Shown in pieces: positions 1 to 8,081 of a DNA stretch of 36,357 bases. How positions within the stretch are numbered: position 1 is the first letter of the stretch; each line of letters starts with the position of its first letter. This DNA is from Physcocola sp002396385 (GTDB lineage: Bacteria; Bacteroidota; Bacteroidia; Bacteroidales; Paludibacteraceae), in the NCBI GenBank assembly GCA_946535435.1, contig CAMNDM010000038.1, positions 1-36,357 of the forward strand, in the 5' to 3' direction. The notes beneath the pieces were generated by a model, which did no database searches, had not been told where the DNA came from, and saw only the letters and a program-made list of their open reading frames with translations. The position numbers and the translations under genes are program-made.

Positions 1-540
1 AGGTGCCCCCGAACTCGAAAAAGCTGCCCTCGCAGATGGATTCTGAAAATTCGGAACTGATAGGGTAGGTGGTCAGATGCAGCGTAACCGTGCTGTCGCA
101 CCCGTCAGGCGTTTTGAACGTGTGCGTATAGTTTCCCGCCTTGTTATAGATGTTACCCCCGAACTCGAAAGAACTGCCCTCGCAGATGGATTCTGAGAAT
201 TCGGAACCGATAGAGTAGGTGGTCAGGTGCAGGGTGACAATGCTGTCGCAGTTACATTCAGGCACTTTTACGGTGTCGGTGTAAGAACCGGCTTGGGTAA
301 GAAGCTTGCCATGAAAATTGTATGAGCTGCCTGTGCAGATACTGTCGTAGTTGACGCTGCTACGGAAGTGGAAGTCTAAAACCGAATAGACAATACTGTC
401 GCATCCCTCAACTGTTTTAAGAGTGTCGATATATATACCGTTCTCGGTGTATTCTTTCCCATTTATTCTTACAGTGTCACCGTGGCAGGTATACACTTGG
501 TAAACAGAATCTTTTTTTATTTTCGGTATGTCAATGTCGA
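1..540 (-). repeat. Four tandem 150-bp (50-residue) coding repeats
   Basis: The repeated block that encodes the S-x-C-x-G-S segment recurs at about 31, 181, 331 and 481, a period of exactly 150 bp. The two copies nearest the left edge are nearly identical and the copies toward the N-terminus are progressively degenerate. More copies probably continue beyond the window. Confidence 0.75.
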
Positions 541-1489
541 GAATCATATAGACCGGTTTGCTACAAGGGTCCAGTTTACCCCAAACCAGGTATTTCCCTG
601 AAACAGCGTTTTGGTAATCAATGACTGGATTAGGGTCGTCTGAAGTCCATCCATTAGGTCCCTCCCAGTGGAAGTCTTCTAATAGGTTGGATACAACAGA
701 GAGATAGAGCGTACTATCGTTACAGTCGGGAAGGTCGAAAGAGGCTTCAATGGTCACTTCCGGTTGGGGCTCGCATTCAGGAAAAGTCTGAACGTTCGAA
801 CAATCTTTAAAGTCCTCGTGGTATTCGGTTCCGTTGGTATAGTCCCAATAGTCTATCTTTTCGAGCCATCCGCCCCATTTCTCCCAGTATGCAGTAGGGT
901 TTACCACTTTACAGATGTGGAATGCCTCTTTTCTGTAAATGTAGCCGTTCCTATAAAAAAAGAGGGTGTCGTCGTGGTAGTCGAAGCCCATCTCGTATTT
1001 GTCGATAGAAGCCTTTAATCCTTTTATTGGTTTGTGCTTGTAGTAACTGGTGTCAGAAATCTCCAGATGTATGGGTTTGTCTGCCGGCTTTCCGTTGATT
1101 TTTGCAAGCGATGGATTGTCCGTGTAGCCAATAACGTCGATTCCAATAACTGCTAGCGACTCCCCCCAAGACCCTATACGGGAGTAACCAGTAAACCTAA
1201 TACTCCAGTTGTTCGAGGAGCATGTCGTGTCCTTCATTTCGAAATAGGGGTGGAGTTTCGAATTGTCAGCATCGTAGTCGGGGATATTGGCGCCTAAACT
1301 GTCGTTGAAGAATTCATTTGGTAAGTATTCCAACCATTGGTCGGTTTCTTCGTTGTAAAGATAACCCCTCCAAATGTTGCCGGTACTACAATCGTCGGTC
1401 GCAGCCTTGGCAGGTTGTGACCAAAACAGGCAAGAGAGCAGAAGCACCAATGCCGTGAGAATGTATGTACCAGTTACCCTATTATGCAT
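1..1489 (-). CDS. Repeat-containing secreted/surface protein, N-terminal part (runs off window)
   Basis: Open reading frame entering from the left edge; the ATG at 1489 is followed by a clear signal peptide (MHNRVTGTYILTALVLLLSC, ending near AKA). The first ~300 residues are rich in Tyr, Trp and Asp and match no family I recognise. From about residue 325 the protein consists of 50-residue repeats with the pattern Cys-x-Gly-(S/T), Gly, AGxYT, CDS-(I/T)-V-x-L-x-L. Such Cys-Asp-Ser repeats are common in large Bacteroidota surface proteins that often end in a type IX secretion signal, but the C-terminus lies outside the window. A TATATTTG -7 element sits 35 bases upstream of the start. Adhesin or surface-layer role is inference only. 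Confidence 0.8.
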   Translation of the reverse strand, partial: MHNRVTGTYILTALVLLLSCLFWSQPAKAATDDCSTGNIWRGYLYNEETDQWLEYLPNEFFNDSLGANIPDYDADNSKLHPYFEMKDTTCSSNNWSIRFTGYSRIGSWGESLAVIGIDVIGYTDNPSLAKINGKPADKPIHLEISDTSYYKHKPIKGLKASIDKYEMGFDYHDDTLFFYRNGYIYRKEAFHICKVVNPTAYWEKWGGWLEKIDYWDYTNGTEYHEDFKDCSNVQTFPECEPQPEVTIEASFDLPDCNDSTLYLSVVSNLLEDFHWEGPNGWTSDDPNPVIDYQNAVSGKYLVWGKLDPCSKPVYMILDIDIPKIKKDSVYQVYTCHGDTVRINGKEYTENGIYIDTLKTVEGCDSIVYSVLDFHFRSSVNYDSICTGSSYNFHGKLLTQAGSYTDTVKVPECNCDSIVTLHLTTYSIGSEFSESICEGSSFEFGGNIYNKAGNYTHTFKTPDGCDSTVTLHLTTYPISSEFSESICEGSFFEFGGT

Positions 1490-1523
1490 TATGTGTTAAT
1501 TCGTCAAATGATTGGCAGTTTTG

Positions 1524-1531
1524 CAAATATA
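1524..1531 (-). promoter_or_regulatory. -7 element for the repeat surface protein
   Basis: TATATTTG on the minus strand, an exact match to the Bacteroidota TAnnTTTG consensus, 35 bases upstream of the ATG. No convincing TTTG lies 19-20 bases further upstream. Confidence 0.45.
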
Positions 1532-1567
1532 GTAATTTTTTTATTCTTTGTACTGTAATATAGTTTT

Positions 1568-2785
1568 TTATAAGTTGCGGTTGATTAGCCCGAAGTCTTT
1601 GTTGAATTTCATGTAAAGCCCGAACGAGAAGTCACATTTGCTTTCTTTTAGGTCGTAATAGGCCTGTGCCTCTACGCCGAAAATGCCGTGTTGGTAGAAC
1701 CATTTCCCCGTTATCATATTCCTTTCCTTTTGTTCGAACAGCGGGTCGTATTTTGAAACGGACATAAACAGATGGCTGCCGCGCGTTCCGATGTAACCGT
1801 TTCCATACCAATAGCCTCCGAACAGGGCAAAACTCTTGTTGTAGTAGGCAAGCATAGGGTAGATGCCGTATCCGTCTTTAAAGCGGGTGTACACATCGTT
1901 ACTGTTGTTCTTGTAGCCGAAGGCCATAGCGGTAACCCGCCAGTGCCGGTTGATGGCCCAGTCTATTCCGGTTCCGGCATTGAAGATGGTTTCCAAACTG
2001 GTGTCCTGAAGTGCCGTGAATTGGCCTCCACGGTGGGTTCCCATAATGTCGATAGGAATTTGGAAGCATTTGTGGGTGGAGTTTCCAAACATCAGACGGT
2101 TACTGCTGCCGATGGTGAATTTTTCTTGCTCGGCCTCCCCTGGCTCCAGAAAGTTTTCCCAATTCAACCACGTGTCGCTGGTAAAGCGGAAATGATCCCA
2201 GTTTTTGAAAATCATTATTTGCAGACCGTCTTCCTGATTGTTGTAAAAAAAACGGTCGAAGTCGTACATAGGCTCATACAAACCATGGTTGAGGTTGCCA
2301 TAGATGGTTCCGCCCACCAGATGAAGCCAATCGTTAGGTTGGTATTCTATGCGGAAAACGGGTTTTACGTGCAGACGGTGGTCATCGCCCGCAATGCCCA
2401 GAACCTGTGCGCCGGCCTCGACGTTGAACGCCTCCCAACTGCGGGTGCGGAACTTTAGGGTCGGCGTCAGGAAGAAGCCTACAGCCGTGTAGCCTTTCGT
2501 TTCCGGAAGAAAGTATTCCGCATCGCGAGTGAACTGTAGCGCATTAACGTTAAACGACAGCGTTTGGCCATCGAACCGGCTGGTAGGGTAGTCGTGTAGG
2601 TAGAAAAAGTCTCCGTTGCTATGTCCGACGGCTTCTAATCGTATGGTTAAGTCGTCGTCGACCGGTTCTGTTTGCTCGTCAATGAATGAGATGACCGAGT
2701 CGGCGCTGATCCCGGTGAAGGATGCGTCGTTCTGTGCCGACGCGCATGTGGTCGTTGCGGCAAGCCACAGGTATTTTAGTTTCAT
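1568..2785 (-). CDS. Predicted outer-membrane beta-barrel protein, function unknown
   Basis: A 405-residue protein with an N-terminal signal peptide (MKLKYLWLAATTTCASAQ, cleavage after SAQ). The remainder alternates short amphipathic strands rich in aromatic residues and glycine (GYGIYPMLAYYNKSFALFGG and similar) and ends in a strand with an aromatic or hydrophobic terminus. This is typical of outer-membrane barrels; I cannot assign a substrate. It lies 78 bp upstream of the repeat surface protein on the same strand, but that gene has its own -7 element, so the two may be transcribed separately. Confidence 0.8.
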   Translation of the reverse strand: MKLKYLWLAATTTCASAQNDASFTGISADSVISFIDEQTEPVDDDLTIRLEAVGHSNGDFFYLHDYPTSRFDGQTLSFNVNALQFTRDAEYFLPETKGYTAVGFFLTPTLKFRTRSWEAFNVEAGAQVLGIAGDDHRLHVKPVFRIEYQPNDWLHLVGGTIYGNLNHGLYEPMYDFDRFFYNNQEDGLQIMIFKNWDHFRFTSDTWLNWENFLEPGEAEQEKFTIGSSNRLMFGNSTHKCFQIPIDIMGTHRGGQFTALQDTSLETIFNAGTGIDWAINRHWRVTAMAFGYKNNSNDVYTRFKDGYGIYPMLAYYNKSFALFGGYWYGNGYIGTRGSHLFMSVSKYDPLFEQKERNMITGKWFYQHGIFGVEAQAYYDLKESKCDFSFGLYMKFNKDFGLINRNL

Positions 2786-3157
2786 ATTGTTTTTTGTTCT
2801 GTTTTCTATGCGAATTTACTAAAATGAAACTAATTATTGCCGAATTGTATGATTTATTGTTTGACAGAACTTTATTTAGAAATGACGTAAACGCCAGCGC
2901 ATTTGTTCTATCTGCCCAATATACTCCTTGATGCCTAGTTCAGGATGAATAGGAAATAAAAGTGAGCGGCAATGTCAATTATAAATATGAAAGACGTGAC
3001 AAGTAGAATTTTCTTGTAAATGTTCGGCTTATCATCATAACCCATTATTTTAAGGACAGCGATGACCTCGACTTCTGAGAGGTCTGCTATGTCTTTTCTG
3101 CTTAGAAACCTTTTGCGGACGAAGTACAACATAAAAGCGCTGGGAAGGCCTAGAAAA

Positions 3158-3497
3158 CTACAAAGACCCGTCATCATTAGAATAAAAGCTATGATAGGAC
3201 GTGTATTAAACAGATTGTTATATAAACTGTCGAGGTTTAATGGATAATGGTCAAAGTTATTATAACCGATGTATAATAGAGCGAATGTAAGCGAGAACGT
3301 TGTAAAAAAAACTGCTCCTTCTCGTTTCTACAAAGACCCGTCATCATTAGAATAAAAGCTATGATAGGACGTGTATTAAACAGATTGTTATATAAACTGT
3401 CGAGGTTTAATGGATAATGGTCAAAGTTATTATAACCGATGTATAATAGAGCGAATGTAAGCGAGAACGTTGTAAAAAAAACTGCTCCTTCTCGTTT
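3158..3497. repeat. Exact tandem duplication, 2 x 170 bp
   Basis: Positions 3158-3327 and 3328-3497 are identical base for base, and both flanking bases differ, so the unit is exactly 170 bp. As 170 is not a multiple of three, the duplication shifts the frame of the minus-strand gene that contains it. No mismatch has accumulated, so the event is recent or is an assembly artefact. Confidence 0.95.
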
Positions 3498-3731
3498 GTA
3501 TTGTTTTTTGAATATAGGAAGGTAGGTCCGGCATTTCTCTTTGAAATCTTTTTCCTGTTCCTCAGTCTGTATCCCTTCTACTTCGTTCCATTTCAACATC
3601 TCGTCGCGGGTATTTACCTCCTCAGAAGCAATATCCTTACCACTCCAGTAGACAATGGCCTTCTCTATATCATGGTTGTCGAAGTCATAATCGCTTATGT
3701 TGCAGTCCTTCTTTTCAACATTCCCCCTCAT
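3237..3731 (-). CDS. Middle segment of the disrupted membrane-protein gene
   Basis: The open frame extends up to 3788, but its part above 3731 overlaps the upstream segment out of frame; the first sensible ATG is at 3731 (MRGNVEKKD). It encodes an acidic, charged stretch, then two membrane helices, and after MMTGLC runs into the second duplication copy in the wrong frame, giving an aberrant tail (RNEKEQFFLQRSRLHSLYY). The tail shows that the reading frame is disturbed. An annotation pipeline may call it as a separate hypothetical gene. Confidence 0.4.
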   Translation of the reverse strand: MRGNVEKKDCNISDYDFDNHDIEKAIVYWSGKDIASEEVNTRDEMLKWNEVEGIQTEEQEKDFKEKCRTYLPIFKKQYKREGAVFFTTFSLTFALLYIGYNNFDHYPLNLDSLYNNLFNTRPIIAFILMMTGLCRNEKEQFFLQRSRLHSLYYTSVIITLTIIH

Positions 3732-4212
3732 CGTCCAAGTATTCAATAGTAAAGAAGAACGCCTTCCCCCGCTTGTGAATGAAAGCATGCTCTATCTTTT
3801 CCCATAGTATGGTTTCCTTGTGGTCGAAGGTGATGCCTCTTTCTCCGATGTGAATAATCGGATAGCTCACGATTCTTATTTTGCCATTTTGTATGGTGAG
3901 GTTCTTAAGAAGAGACAGAATAACGAAAGGAAGAGTGAATAAGCCAGCCAATGCCATCATTGACCAAATCTTATTTTTAAATTCTTCGTTTATTGTAATC
4001 TCATGAATAACAAAAACAAAAATACACCATAAGAAAGGACTAAAGATAAGTAGCCCCCAACGGTTCAGTACCGAAGCTTTTAATTCGATTTCTTTTCCCT
4101 TTTTCCTCGTTGCCCTGTTAGGGAATGCGGCTTGTGTCCTATTGTCTACTTTAAGGCCAGCACCGCCATCTTTTATACTGATTCCTTCTTGTTTTATTTC
4201 TGGTGTGTTCAT
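3715..4212 (-). CDS. 5' segment of the disrupted membrane-protein gene (165 residues)
   Basis: If translated alone, this gives 165 residues: a polar N-terminus of about 50 residues, two membrane helices (about 53-71 and 85-103), then a beta-rich domain with the pattern ISYPIIHIGERGI, ILWEKIEHAFI, FFFTIEYL. It stops at a TGA directly after the G5 run. A TATTTTTG -7 element lies at 4261-4268 on the same strand. It looks like a truncated PH-like membrane protein rather than a complete one. Confidence 0.55.
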   Translation of the reverse strand: MNTPEIKQEGISIKDGGAGLKVDNRTQAAFPNRATRKKGKEIELKASVLNRWGLLIFSPFLWCIFVFVIHEITINEEFKNKIWSMMALAGLFTLPFVILSLLKNLTIQNGKIRIVSYPIIHIGERGITFDHKETILWEKIEHAFIHKRGKAFFFTIEYLDDEGEC

Positions 4213-4490
4213 AGCCGTTTACTTTTATGACTGTAGATTGTCCCTAAATAACTTGTTCTGCAAAAATATACACAAGCAAGAAAAAATAGCTCTTATAAAT
4301 ATGTTTGACAACATAATAATAGAACCCTTCTGGGTGACTTGTTGGTGAATAGGAACGCGTAGGCTTATCCTGTAAAAGTTGTCTGGATAGGTTCTTCTCT
4401 TTGATTTCTACTGCATTCGTAGACTCTGGAAAGTTTCCTCATATTCGAAAAAAACGGACTAAGAAAGAAAAAAGTGGTTCGGAAAGCGCG
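4213..4490. other. Divergent intergenic region
   Basis: Separates the broken minus-strand gene from hppA. It contains TATTTTTG (minus, 4261-4268), a -7 candidate for the broken gene. I see no other gene or repeat. An 81-codon minus frame (4365-4610) overlaps the hppA promoter and has no protein-like features. Confidence 0.5.
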
Positions 4491-4522
4491 TTTGAGAATT
4501 CCTGAAATATTTCCTATATTTG
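4491..4522 (+). promoter_or_regulatory. Promoter of hppA
   Basis: TTTG at 4491-4494, a 20-nt spacer, and TATATTTG at 4515-4522: an exact match to the Bacteroides primary sigma factor consensus. The start would be near 4529, leaving a leader of about 115 nt before the hppA ATG. Confidence 0.75.
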
Positions 4523-4642
4523 TTAACACTAGTTGTATAAAGAATTGTACATCTATTTGTTCTTTGCAAGTACACAAATCACACTGATTATTATAAACCG
4601 TTTTCTCCATTCTGGGAATGGTAAACTAAATTAATACCGCTT

Positions 4643-6844
4643 ATGGGAACATTATTTTATGCAATTCCCCTCGCGTCTGTTTTAGCGCTGGGATTCGCCT
4701 ACTTCTTTTATCAATCGATGAAGAAGGAAGACGAAGGAACTGATGTTATGAAGAAAATCGCACAATTTGTGCGTGAAGGCGCAATGGCCTATCTCAAACA
4801 ACAGTACAAAGTTGTAGGTATAGTCTTTGTGGTTTTGGCTGTCATTTTCTCGGTGATGGCCGTGTTCGGACTGCAAAACAAATGGGTGCCTTTCGCGTTT
4901 CTAACGGGAGGGTTCTTCTCTGGCCTTGCCGGATTCTTCGGTATGAAGACGGCCACTTATGCGTCGGCACGTACAGCAAATGCCGCCCGAGAGTCGCTTA
5001 ACAGCGGACTTAAAGTCGCATTCCGTTCAGGAGCCGTTATGGGCTTGACCGTGGTGGGATTGGCATTGTTAGATATAGCCATTTGGTATCTTGTACTTAA
5101 CGCATTTGTTGATGCCGATGGCGGACAGAAACTGGTAACAATAACCACAACCATGCTGACGTTCGGAATGGGAGCTTCTACGCAGGCGTTGTTCGCACGT
5201 GTGGGTGGTGGTATCTATACAAAGGCCGCAGACGTGGGTGCTGACCTCGTAGGTAAAGTTGAGGCTGGAATTCCGGAAGACGACCCTCGAAACCCGGCTA
5301 CCATTGCCGATAATGTGGGCGATAATGTGGGCGATGTGGCCGGTATGGGTGCCGATCTTTACGAATCGTATGCGGGCTCTATTCTTGCAACAGCCGCCCT
5401 TGGCGCTGCGGCCTATTCTGCCGTAGGTGGTGAGATGCAGGAAAAGGCGGTAATAGCTCCAATGCTAATCGCTTCGTTCGGCGTTGTACTCTCGCTAATC
5501 GGTATCTTCCTCGTTAGAACAAAGGAGGGTGCTGGCATGAAGGAACTACTGGCTTCGTTGGGTAAGGGTACTAATGTCAGTTCCCTTTTAGTCGCTATTT
5601 TTACCTTTGTGATTTTATATGCGCTGGAAATTGAGAACTGGGTGGGTATCTCCTTCTCTGTAGTTTGCGGATTGTTGGCAGGTGTGATTATTGGAAAATC
5701 GACAGAGTACTATACCTCGCACACTTACCGTCCGACTCAAAAGGTGGCTGAAAGTTCGCAGACAGGCCCGGCAACGGTTATTATATCCGGTATCGGGTTG
5801 GGTATGATATCAACAGCCATTCCTGTTATCACCATCGGAGCGGCCATTATTCTGGCCTATCTTTGCGCAATTGGTTTCGATATGCAGATTTTCTTCACGG
5901 CAAAAGGCCTGAGCCTCGGACTGTATGGTATAGGCATTGCTGCAGTAGGTATGCTTTCCACCTTAGGTATTACGTTGGCAACTGATGCTTACGGCCCAAT
6001 TGCAGACAATGCTGGTGGAAATGCCGAAATGAGCGAACTGGGAGCTGAAGTCCGCAAACGTACCGATGCGTTAGATGCGCTCGGTAACACCACCGCTGCT
6101 ACGGGTAAGGGATTCGCTATCGGCTCTGCGGCTCTGACGGCTTTGGCACTGCTTGCCTCTTATGTGGAGGAAATTAAGATAGCTTTGGTCCGCATTGGAG
6201 AATCAACTCTCTCAATTGGAGAAAGGGTTGTCAATACGGCCGATGCCTCACTTATTGATTTTATGGAGTATTACCAGGTGAACCTGATGAATCCTAAAGT
6301 CTTGATTGGTATGTTTGTCGGTTCTATGATGGCTTTCTTGTTCTGTGGACTTACCATGAACGCCGTTGGACGTGCGGCTCAGAAAATGGTGGAAGAGGTG
6401 CGCCGGCAGTTCCGTGAAATTACGGGTATTCTTGAAGGCAAGGGAACTCCCGATTATGCGCGTTGCGTGGAAATTTCCACTAAGGGAGCGCAGCACGAGA
6501 TGCTCTTCCCTTCTATTCTTGCCATTATAACGCCTATATTTGTTGGGGTTATCTTTGGTGTGAGCGGCGTGTTGGGGCTGCTTATCGGTGGTCTTTCTGC
6601 TGGTTTCGTGCTGGCTGTGTTTATGTCTAATGCCGGTGGCGCATGGGATAATGCCAAAAAATATATAGAAGAAGGCAATTTGAACGGTAAGGGTTCTGAC
6701 AACCATAAGGCCACCGTTGTGGGCGATACGGTTGGAGATCCGTTCAAAGACACTTCTGGTCCGTCGTTGAACATCCTTATCAAACTGATGAGTATGGTGT
6801 CTATCGTTATGGCGGGGCTAACTGTCGCCTTCCATGTGCTTTAA
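4643..6844 (+). CDS. hppA: Membrane-bound K+-stimulated pyrophosphatase (Na+/H+ pump)
   Basis: A 733-residue integral membrane protein of about 16 helices that couples hydrolysis of pyrophosphate to export of Na+ and/or H+ across the inner membrane. The diagnostic active-site segment lies around residues 207-234 (GIPEDDPRNPATIADNVGDN), with the second acidic motif near the C-terminus (VVGDTVGDPFKDTSGPSLN). The GNTTAA motif near residue 480 has Ala where K+-independent enzymes have Lys, so the enzyme should need K+. Bacteroides relatives of this subfamily transport Na+, some with H+; ion choice is not settled here. Length is normal for the family. The gene stands alone between its own promoter and terminator. 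Confidence 0.97.
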   Translation: MGTLFYAIPLASVLALGFAYFFYQSMKKEDEGTDVMKKIAQFVREGAMAYLKQQYKVVGIVFVVLAVIFSVMAVFGLQNKWVPFAFLTGGFFSGLAGFFGMKTATYASARTANAARESLNSGLKVAFRSGAVMGLTVVGLALLDIAIWYLVLNAFVDADGGQKLVTITTTMLTFGMGASTQALFARVGGGIYTKAADVGADLVGKVEAGIPEDDPRNPATIADNVGDNVGDVAGMGADLYESYAGSILATAALGAAAYSAVGGEMQEKAVIAPMLIASFGVVLSLIGIFLVRTKEGAGMKELLASLGKGTNVSSLLVAIFTFVILYALEIENWVGISFSVVCGLLAGVIIGKSTEYYTSHTYRPTQKVAESSQTGPATVIISGIGLGMISTAIPVITIGAAIILAYLCAIGFDMQIFFTAKGLSLGLYGIGIAAVGMLSTLGITLATDAYGPIADNAGGNAEMSELGAEVRKRTDALDALGNTTAATGKGFAIGSAALTALALLASYVEEIKIALVRIGESTLSIGERVVNTADASLIDFMEYYQVNLMNPKVLIGMFVGSMMAFLFCGLTMNAVGRAAQKMVEEVRRQFREITGILEGKGTPDYARCVEISTKGAQHEMLFPSILAIITPIFVGVIFGVSGVLGLLIGGLSAGFVLAVFMSNAGGAWDNAKKYIEEGNLNGKGSDNHKATVVGDTVGDPFKDTSGPSLNILIKLMSMVSIVMAGLTVAFHVL

Positions 6845-6890
6845 TTCTATGAAATAGACTCGGACACTGCTTTTGTGTTTGAGTCGGAAA

Positions 6891-6929
6891 AAATGCCGTT
6901 GTAGGGTAGAACCCTGCAACGGCGTTTTT
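6891..6929 (+). terminator. Rho-independent terminator of hppA
   Basis: GCCGTTG-T-AGGGT (6895-6907), loop AGA, ACCCT-G-CAACGGC (6911-6923), followed by a T run. It is about 50 bp after the hppA stop codon. Confidence 0.85.
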
Positions 6930-6960
6930 GCGTGTGTGGCCTTGGCGTTTGTCCAGGGAG

Positions 6961-7001
6961 AAAAAGACAGCGCCCGTCCCGATTCACATCGGGACGGGCG
7001 C
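6961..7001 (-). terminator. Terminator of ddh
   Basis: A perfect 14-bp stem (6970-6983 with 6988-7001) and a 4-nt loop; on the minus strand it is followed by TGTCTTTTTC. It lies 47 bp beyond the ddh stop and converges with the hppA terminator. Confidence 0.8.
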
Positions 7002-7047
7002 CTAAGTAGAAATTATTTCAGTATGATTTTAAAAGATTTCAGAACTT

Positions 7048-7950
7048 TTAAACCAAAGAGCGGATTAACTGCTCTTTGTCACCTGGCAAGTAGTCCATAG
7101 GAGCTACTTCTGGCATTACATAGCAACCAGGTTTCTGTTTAACAACGGCGCGTGCGCACGAAACCAAAATCTGGCCGGTAAGCGCAGGGTTGTTAATGGT
7201 CATTTCGAACTTGAAGCGCTGGCTCTGGGTAGCACCAGAAACACCCTTACGTTCCAACAAAACGCCATGACCCATGTCCTTGCAGTCGTCTACACTGTCA
7301 ACAGGTATAACGTGCAGTTCGTCGTGCGCGAAGTAAGAATCGGCTTTCAACTCGTCGTAAACCTGTTCTTTGGTGTAGCCGTCTTCCAACTCAACATAGA
7401 CCATACGGCTGTGGATGCCAGCACCCTGAGGCATAGTCATAGAAAGAGCGTTCTTGACACCTTTTTTAGAACGGGCAACTACCGAGTGCCCCATACTCAT
7501 GCCAGGTCCGAAGTTTGTCCAGGTAAGGCCCTTAGGTGCCATGGCTAACATCATGGTGCGGATTACAGAGTCAGACCCTGGATCCCAGCCTGCCGAGATG
7601 ATAGATGCGGCGTTGTTCTTCTTTGCAATGGCATCGAGCTTTTCGTGAAGATCGTATACATCGGTGTGGATGTCAAAACTGTCGACAGTGCAGATGCCTT
7701 TTGCCAGGTAAGTAGGAGCCACTTCCGGAATGCTGCGCGATGGTCCGCAAAGAATAGCGACATCAACCTTGCCCAATTCGTCGATGTTTGAAACGACTTT
7801 CACATCGGCCAATTCTGCTGGTTTATTGCCTACTGATTCAGCGCGTCGTACAACGCCAACTAATTCCATATCGGGAGCCGCCTTGACAGCGTCTAAACTG
7901 AAACGGCCGATATTTCCATAACCAACAATGGCTACTTTTAGTTTGTTCAT
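7048..7950 (-). CDS. ddh: meso-Diaminopimelate D-dehydrogenase
   Basis: A 300-residue NADP-dependent enzyme (EC 1.4.1.16) that interconverts L-tetrahydrodipicolinate plus ammonia and meso-diaminopimelate, a one-step branch of lysine and peptidoglycan precursor synthesis. The dinucleotide-binding motif VAIVGYGNIGR is at residues 6-16; family segments CGPSRSIPEVAPTYL, VDSFDIH and SAGWDPGSDS follow. Length is slightly below the Corynebacterium enzyme. Downstream of gdhA on the same strand with a terminator between them, so probably separately transcribed. Both enzymes incorporate ammonia. Confidence 0.95.
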   Translation of the reverse strand: MNKLKVAIVGYGNIGRFSLDAVKAAPDMELVGVVRRAESVGNKPAELADVKVVSNIDELGKVDVAILCGPSRSIPEVAPTYLAKGICTVDSFDIHTDVYDLHEKLDAIAKKNNAASIISAGWDPGSDSVIRTMMLAMAPKGLTWTNFGPGMSMGHSVVARSKKGVKNALSMTMPQGAGIHSRMVYVELEDGYTKEQVYDELKADSYFAHDELHVIPVDSVDDCKDMGHGVLLERKGVSGATQSQRFKFEMTINNPALTGQILVSCARAVVKQKPGCYVMPEVAPMDYLPGDKEQLIRSLV

Positions 7951-8020
7951 AAAACTCTAAGTTAAATTATTCTTTTGTGCAGCTTCTTCTGAGGACTAAA
8001 GCCTTCAGAAAAAACAATGG

Positions 8021-8064
8021 TTATTTAAAAAGAATCCCCATTGCGGGAGCAACGGGGGTTCTTT
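8021..8064 (-). terminator. Terminator of gdhA
   Basis: Hairpin of AAAGAA, CCCC, TTGC (8029-8044), loop GGGA, GCAA, GGGG, TTCTTT (8049-8064), with one G-T pair and one mismatch; the minus strand continues into TTTTTAAATAA. It begins 18 bp beyond the gdhA stop. Confidence 0.8.
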
Positions 8065-8081
8065 ATTATCTGATCATAAGA

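Larger units (their letters stand above)
2935..4212 (-). pseudogene. Disrupted membrane-protein gene (G-run frameshift plus 170-bp tandem duplication)
   Basis: Three open segments read as one gene once two lesions are undone. Removing one G from the G5 run at 3723-3727 joins the 5' segment (ending DDEGEC) to the middle segment as DDEGNVEKKDCN. Removing one copy of the exact 170-bp duplication (3158-3497) joins MMTGLC in the middle segment to SFLGLPSAFMLYF in the 3' segment. The repaired gene is 1107 nt, 368 residues, with an N-terminal pair of membrane helices, a PH-like soluble region, and three more helices. No known function is recognised; the first part resembles small bacterial PH-like (STM3941-type) membrane proteins. 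Whether the lesions are real, phase-variable or assembly artefacts cannot be told from one sequence. Confidence 0.75.

Noticed and set aside
1772..2458. 228-codon plus-strand frame inside the barrel gene
   Set aside because: Shadow of the minus-strand gene, which has a signal peptide and barrel pattern; the plus frame has neither.
3158..3497. Mobile-element insertion as the cause of the disrupted gene
   Set aside because: The extra sequence is an exact copy of the neighbouring gene segment, not foreign DNA.
4365..4610. 81-codon minus-strand frame before hppA
   Set aside because: It covers the consensus hppA promoter, lacks protein-like features, and is rich in residues expected from AT-rich sequence read at random.
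7985..8014. Hairpin TTCTGAGG...CCTTCAGAA followed by A-rich sequence before ddh
   Set aside because: On the plus strand it would be a terminator with no gene to serve; on the minus strand it lies in the ddh leader without a T run. No riboswitch family is recognisable.
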